Source: Paenibacillus xerothermodurans
Lineage (GTDB): Bacteria; Bacillota; Bacilli; Paenibacillales; NBRC-103111
DNA: 64,000 nt
Direction of reading: 5' to 3'
Assembly: GCF_002220865.2 (NCBI RefSeq)
Contig: NZ_NHRJ02000003.1
Location: 187,244-251,243, forward strand
The notes beneath the pieces were generated by a model. That model did no database searches and had not been told where the DNA came from. It saw only the letters and a list, made by a program, of their open reading frames with translations. How positions within the stretch are numbered: position 1 is the stretch's first letter; each line of letters opens with the position of its first letter. Made by a program: the position numbers and the translations under genes. This document shows positions 61,560 to 64,000 of this stretch, piece after piece.

Positions 61560-62252
61560 ATGGCTGGACGAACCATTATGGTTATCGAAGACGATGCGGC
61601 GATTCGTGAAGTGCTTCGTCTTTATTTGGAAAAGAACGGATTTTCGGTGATCATGCAGGACCGGGGAGACGAAGCGCTGTCTATCGTGCGTGCGGTGCAG
61701 CCCGCGTTGATCATACTTGATGTGGTTCTGCCGGGGCAGAACGGGTTTGAGCTCTGTAAGGAAATCCGGAAGATCACGACGGTGCCGGTGCTGTTTGTCA
61801 GCTGCAAAAACACCGAGCAGGATAAAATCACCGCCCTTGCCGTGGGAGGGGACGACTACATCACGAAGCCTTTTAGTCCCAACGAGCTGATCGCCCGTAT
61901 TAATGCAAATTTGCGCCGGCCTTATTATGTAAGCGATGACAACGAGCCTACCCCCAAATTGGCGGCCGGAGCGCTGCAGGTGGACCTGTCAGGCAGAACT
62001 GTGAAGCTGAACCAGACGGAAATCGTGTTGTCTAAAAAGGAGTTCGAGCTGCTTGCGTTTCTCGCCAGCCGCCCCGGGAAGACGTTTAGCCATGAAGAAC
62101 TGTTCAGGGAGATCTGGGGTCAAGAGAGCTTGAATGATACGCGCACCATTATTGTGCATGTGAGCAACCTGCGGAAGAAGATCGAACCAGATCCTGCCAA
62201 TCCACAGCACATAATTAACGTGCACGGGGTCGGGTACAAATTTATAATGTGA
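61560..62252 (+). CDS. OmpR/PhoB-family response regulator
   Basis: A 230-residue regulator. Receiver: VIEDDAAIREVLRLY (acid pair), phospho-acceptor Asp in LIILDVVLPGQNG, Lys in DDYITKPFSP. The winged-helix domain: LSKKEFELLAFLASRPGKTF, then DTRTIIVHVSNLRKKIE and INVHGVGYKF. ATG at 61560 is taken as start with GGTG ahead; GTG at 61548 is an alternative. No kinase is next to it, so the partner is elsewhere. The next gene converges on it. Confidence 0.93.
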   Translation: MAGRTIMVIEDDAAIREVLRLYLEKNGFSVIMQDRGDEALSIVRAVQPALIILDVVLPGQNGFELCKEIRKITTVPVLFVSCKNTEQDKITALAVGGDDYITKPFSPNELIARINANLRRPYYVSDDNEPTPKLAAGALQVDLSGRTVKLNQTEIVLSKKEFELLAFLASRPGKTFSHEELFREIWGQESLNDTRTIIVHVSNLRKKIEPDPANPQHIINVHGVGYKFIM

Positions 62253-62302
62253 AGCAGACTTGCGCGGGGAATCCAAGCGGGGAAAGTAAGTCGCTGAGTG
62301 AA

Positions 62303-62364
62303 CAAAAAAAGAGGCCAGTCATGAACGCATCGGCATATACCGTGCGTGCAGGCTAGCCTCTTTC
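62303..62364. terminator. Bidirectional terminator between regulator and nucleotidase
   Basis: AAAGAGGCCAG and CTAGCCTCTTT pair; on the minus strand seven T follow, on the plus strand TTTCG follows. It lies between two converging genes. Confidence 0.8.
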
Positions 62365-62384
62365 GAATCCACTTGTATCTCAAT

Positions 62385-64000
62385 TCAACCGGCAGGAACT
62401 AGAAGCTTTTGTCCCGGGTAAATCCGATTCGGATTAGTTAGCCGGTTGAGCTGCTGCAGCTGCTGCCAAGTTGCATGGTGGCGAAGGCCAATCTTCCACA
62501 GTGAATCCCCAGGCTGAACGATATAGACTTCGCCTTGTTCCGGCTGGGGCTGAGCGGGCAGTGGTTTGGGCCCAGCCTTCGGAGCCGGAACTGGCATTGG
62601 ACGCGGTGCTGGTGCAGAACCTGCCGCTGCCTTCACCGTGATACGACCCTCAATCACAGGCTGTACGCTGCCCTTCTTCTGAATGTATTTGATTAAAGCT
62701 TCTTCCAGTGAAGAAAAATCACCGGCTAGCGGATAGTCTTTGAACATCTTGTAGCCATCTCCGCCGGCTGCCATGAAGTCATTGGTTGCTAGTGTATATT
62801 CTTTGTTCAGATCCAGAGGCTCTCCTTTTACCTGCACCGAGTTCACTCTTTGGCCGGCCGGTTGATCCGGATTAATAGAGTATGTCATGCCCGCGATCTG
62901 CGGAAAACTGCCGGCCGCCTCAGGGTACGAAGAAACACCGTGTTCAAGCGCAGCTTTGATGTCCGAGCCTTTCACCTTTTTGGTTTGGATGTAATTACCG
63001 AAAGGCAGTACAGTGATCACTTGACCTTTGGTTATACTGCCGGCTGCGATCGAATCCCGGATCCCCCCGCCGTTGGTGATTGCTGCGTCAGCCCCTGTTT
63101 CATCAAGCATGGCGTCGGCGATCAGGTTCCCGAGATTCGATTCTCCTTTACGGACCACCTCGCGGTCTCCGACGAGCTTCGCCCCGCTGTTCCCAACCAC
63201 TTCTGCCAGAGCGGCACTCTGTCCTTGCTTGGTGCTGTTGATCACGTCCTCCACAGCTTTATCCGCCGGGACGCTGTCAAACGCTTGCCTGTTGAGCAAG
63301 CTGGCGGCCTTGCCAACTAATTCCGGACCTTCGAAGGTCAACTCGATTTTGCCGAGATTTTTACCATACTCTCCGGTTTGGGCGATAAGCACATCCCCGA
63401 CACGCATGCCTGTCGGCAGCTCGGAATGACTGTGTCCGTCGATGATAAGATCGATTTCCGGCACTTGCTCCGCGATTTTGACGCTGGTGTCCGCACTGGA
63501 TTGATCGATCCCAAGATGCAGGCTCGCCGCAATGACATCAACTTTGTCTTTCAATTCACTGACGATCGCCTTGGCTTCAGCAGCAGGATCTGTGAAGGTG
63601 ATGCCTTTAACGTTGTTCGGGTGTGTTTTGTAAGCAGTTTCGGGTGTCGTCAGACCAAATATGCCAATGCGTATGCCGCCGACTTCTTTAATCACATACG
63701 GGGCAAGGAGCCGGCTGCCATCGGCTTTTTTCACATTGGCACTGATGACCGGAAACTGTGCTGTTTTACTGAGTTCGACAAGGCGTTCGTAGCCATAGTT
63801 GAAATCATGATTGCCTGGGGTCATGGCATCATATCCTACCGCATTCATGGTGCGCACGATGCTTTCCCCGCGTGCTAGGTTGGCGAAGATTTGCCCATGC
63901 AGCGCGTCCCCCGTGTCAACCAGCAGCGTGTTCGGATTTGCGGCTTCGTGCTGTTTGACCACCGCAGCCAGCTTGGCGTAGCCTATGTTGTCCTTGGTTT
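62385..64000 (-). CDS. 5'-nucleotidase/cyclic-phosphodiesterase family surface enzyme with LysM domain (5' end outside window)
   Basis: The reading frame is open to the window edge. The metallophosphatase domain has VDTGDALHGQ, MTPGNHDFNYGYERL and DLIIDGHSHSELPTG; the 5_nucleotid_C domain has NLGNLIADAMLDETGADAAI, TNGGGIRDS and AAGGDGYKMF. After a Pro-rich linker (residues about 450-480 of the visible part) a C-terminal LysM repeat begins VYIVQPGDSLWKIGLRHH. Such enzymes work outside the cell, anchored to peptidoglycan, to gain phosphate and nucleosides. The signal peptide would lie beyond 64000. Ends before the bidirectional terminator. Confidence 0.92.
   Translation of the reverse strand, partial: TKDNIGYAKLAAVVKQHEAANPNTLLVDTGDALHGQIFANLARGESIVRTMNAVGYDAMTPGNHDFNYGYERLVELSKTAQFPVISANVKKADGSRLLAPYVIKEVGGIRIGIFGLTTPETAYKTHPNNVKGITFTDPAAEAKAIVSELKDKVDVIAASLHLGIDQSSADTSVKIAEQVPEIDLIIDGHSHSELPTGMRVGDVLIAQTGEYGKNLGKIELTFEGPELVGKAASLLNRQAFDSVPADKAVEDVINSTKQGQSAALAEVVGNSGAKLVGDREVVRKGESNLGNLIADAMLDETGADAAITNGGGIRDSIAAGSITKGQVITVLPFGNYIQTKKVKGSDIKAALEHGVSSYPEAAGSFPQIAGMTYSINPDQPAGQRVNSVQVKGEPLDLNKEYTLATNDFMAAGGDGYKMFKDYPLAGDFSSLEEALIKYIQKKGSVQPVIEGRITVKAAAGSAPAPRPMPVPAPKAGPKPLPAQPQPEQGEVYIVQPGDSLWKIGLRHHATWQQLQQLNRLTNPNRIYPGQKLLVPAG

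Overview
The window looks like a chromosomal segment of an endospore-forming, Paenibacillus-like member of the Bacillota. Pointers are the strong AGGAGG-type ribosome sites, CcpA-type cre boxes, a GlpP antitermination system, a spore-germinant receptor operon, an S-layer-homology protein, a TPP riboswitch ahead of a ykoEDC-type ECF transporter, and a sporulation-kinase-like histidine kinase at the left edge. No rRNA, tRNA, CRISPR array, phage or insertion sequence was recognised.

Left part (1-16 kb): histidine kinase end, then glycerol use (glpP, glpD, glpK, with divergent promoters, a cre box and a GlpP-type terminator in the glpD leader), a PHP phosphatase with a LysR regulator, a small AT-rich island (ChrB-N-like protein, broken small membrane gene, DedA), a NagD-like phosphatase, a methyltransferase, a badly damaged O-antigen-ligase/TPR gene, CheX-like and SDR genes. 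Middle (16-42 kb): hydrolase, DEAD-box helicase, oxidoreductase, SLH protein, ilvA, aminotransferase, kduI, psd, the TPP-controlled ykoEDC-tenA thiamine-precursor operon, a DUF485/SSS acetate-type symporter pair, EcsC, a gerA-gerC-small protein-gerB operon, tag, and an MFS gene broken by one frameshift. Several GC-rich tandem repeats lie between genes (18.2, 27.6 and 30.7 kb).

Right part (42.3-58.7 kb): the most interesting region. Four consecutive transcription units encode an aryl/acyl-CoA ligase with a LivKHMGF-type ABC importer; an alpha/beta hydrolase, Rid-family protein, aldehyde dehydrogenase, luciferase-like flavin monooxygenase, two enoyl-CoA hydratases and an FMN reductase; a TetR regulator with a metallo-beta-lactamase-fold hydrolase and a thioesterase; and a protein fusing a degenerate DHBP-synthase (RibB-like) domain to an apparently intact riboflavin kinase. 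Each unit carries an AT-rich palindrome, mostly of the form AATAAT-N4-ATTATT, at or near its promoter. I read this as one TetR-controlled regulon for import, CoA activation and flavin-dependent oxidation of an unidentified acid, with its own FMN supply. The substrate and pathway are inference.

The right end holds a TPP-dependent pyruvate-oxidase/acetolactate-synthase-like enzyme, an orphan OmpR-type response regulator, and a 5'-nucleotidase/LysM surface enzyme cut by the window edge.
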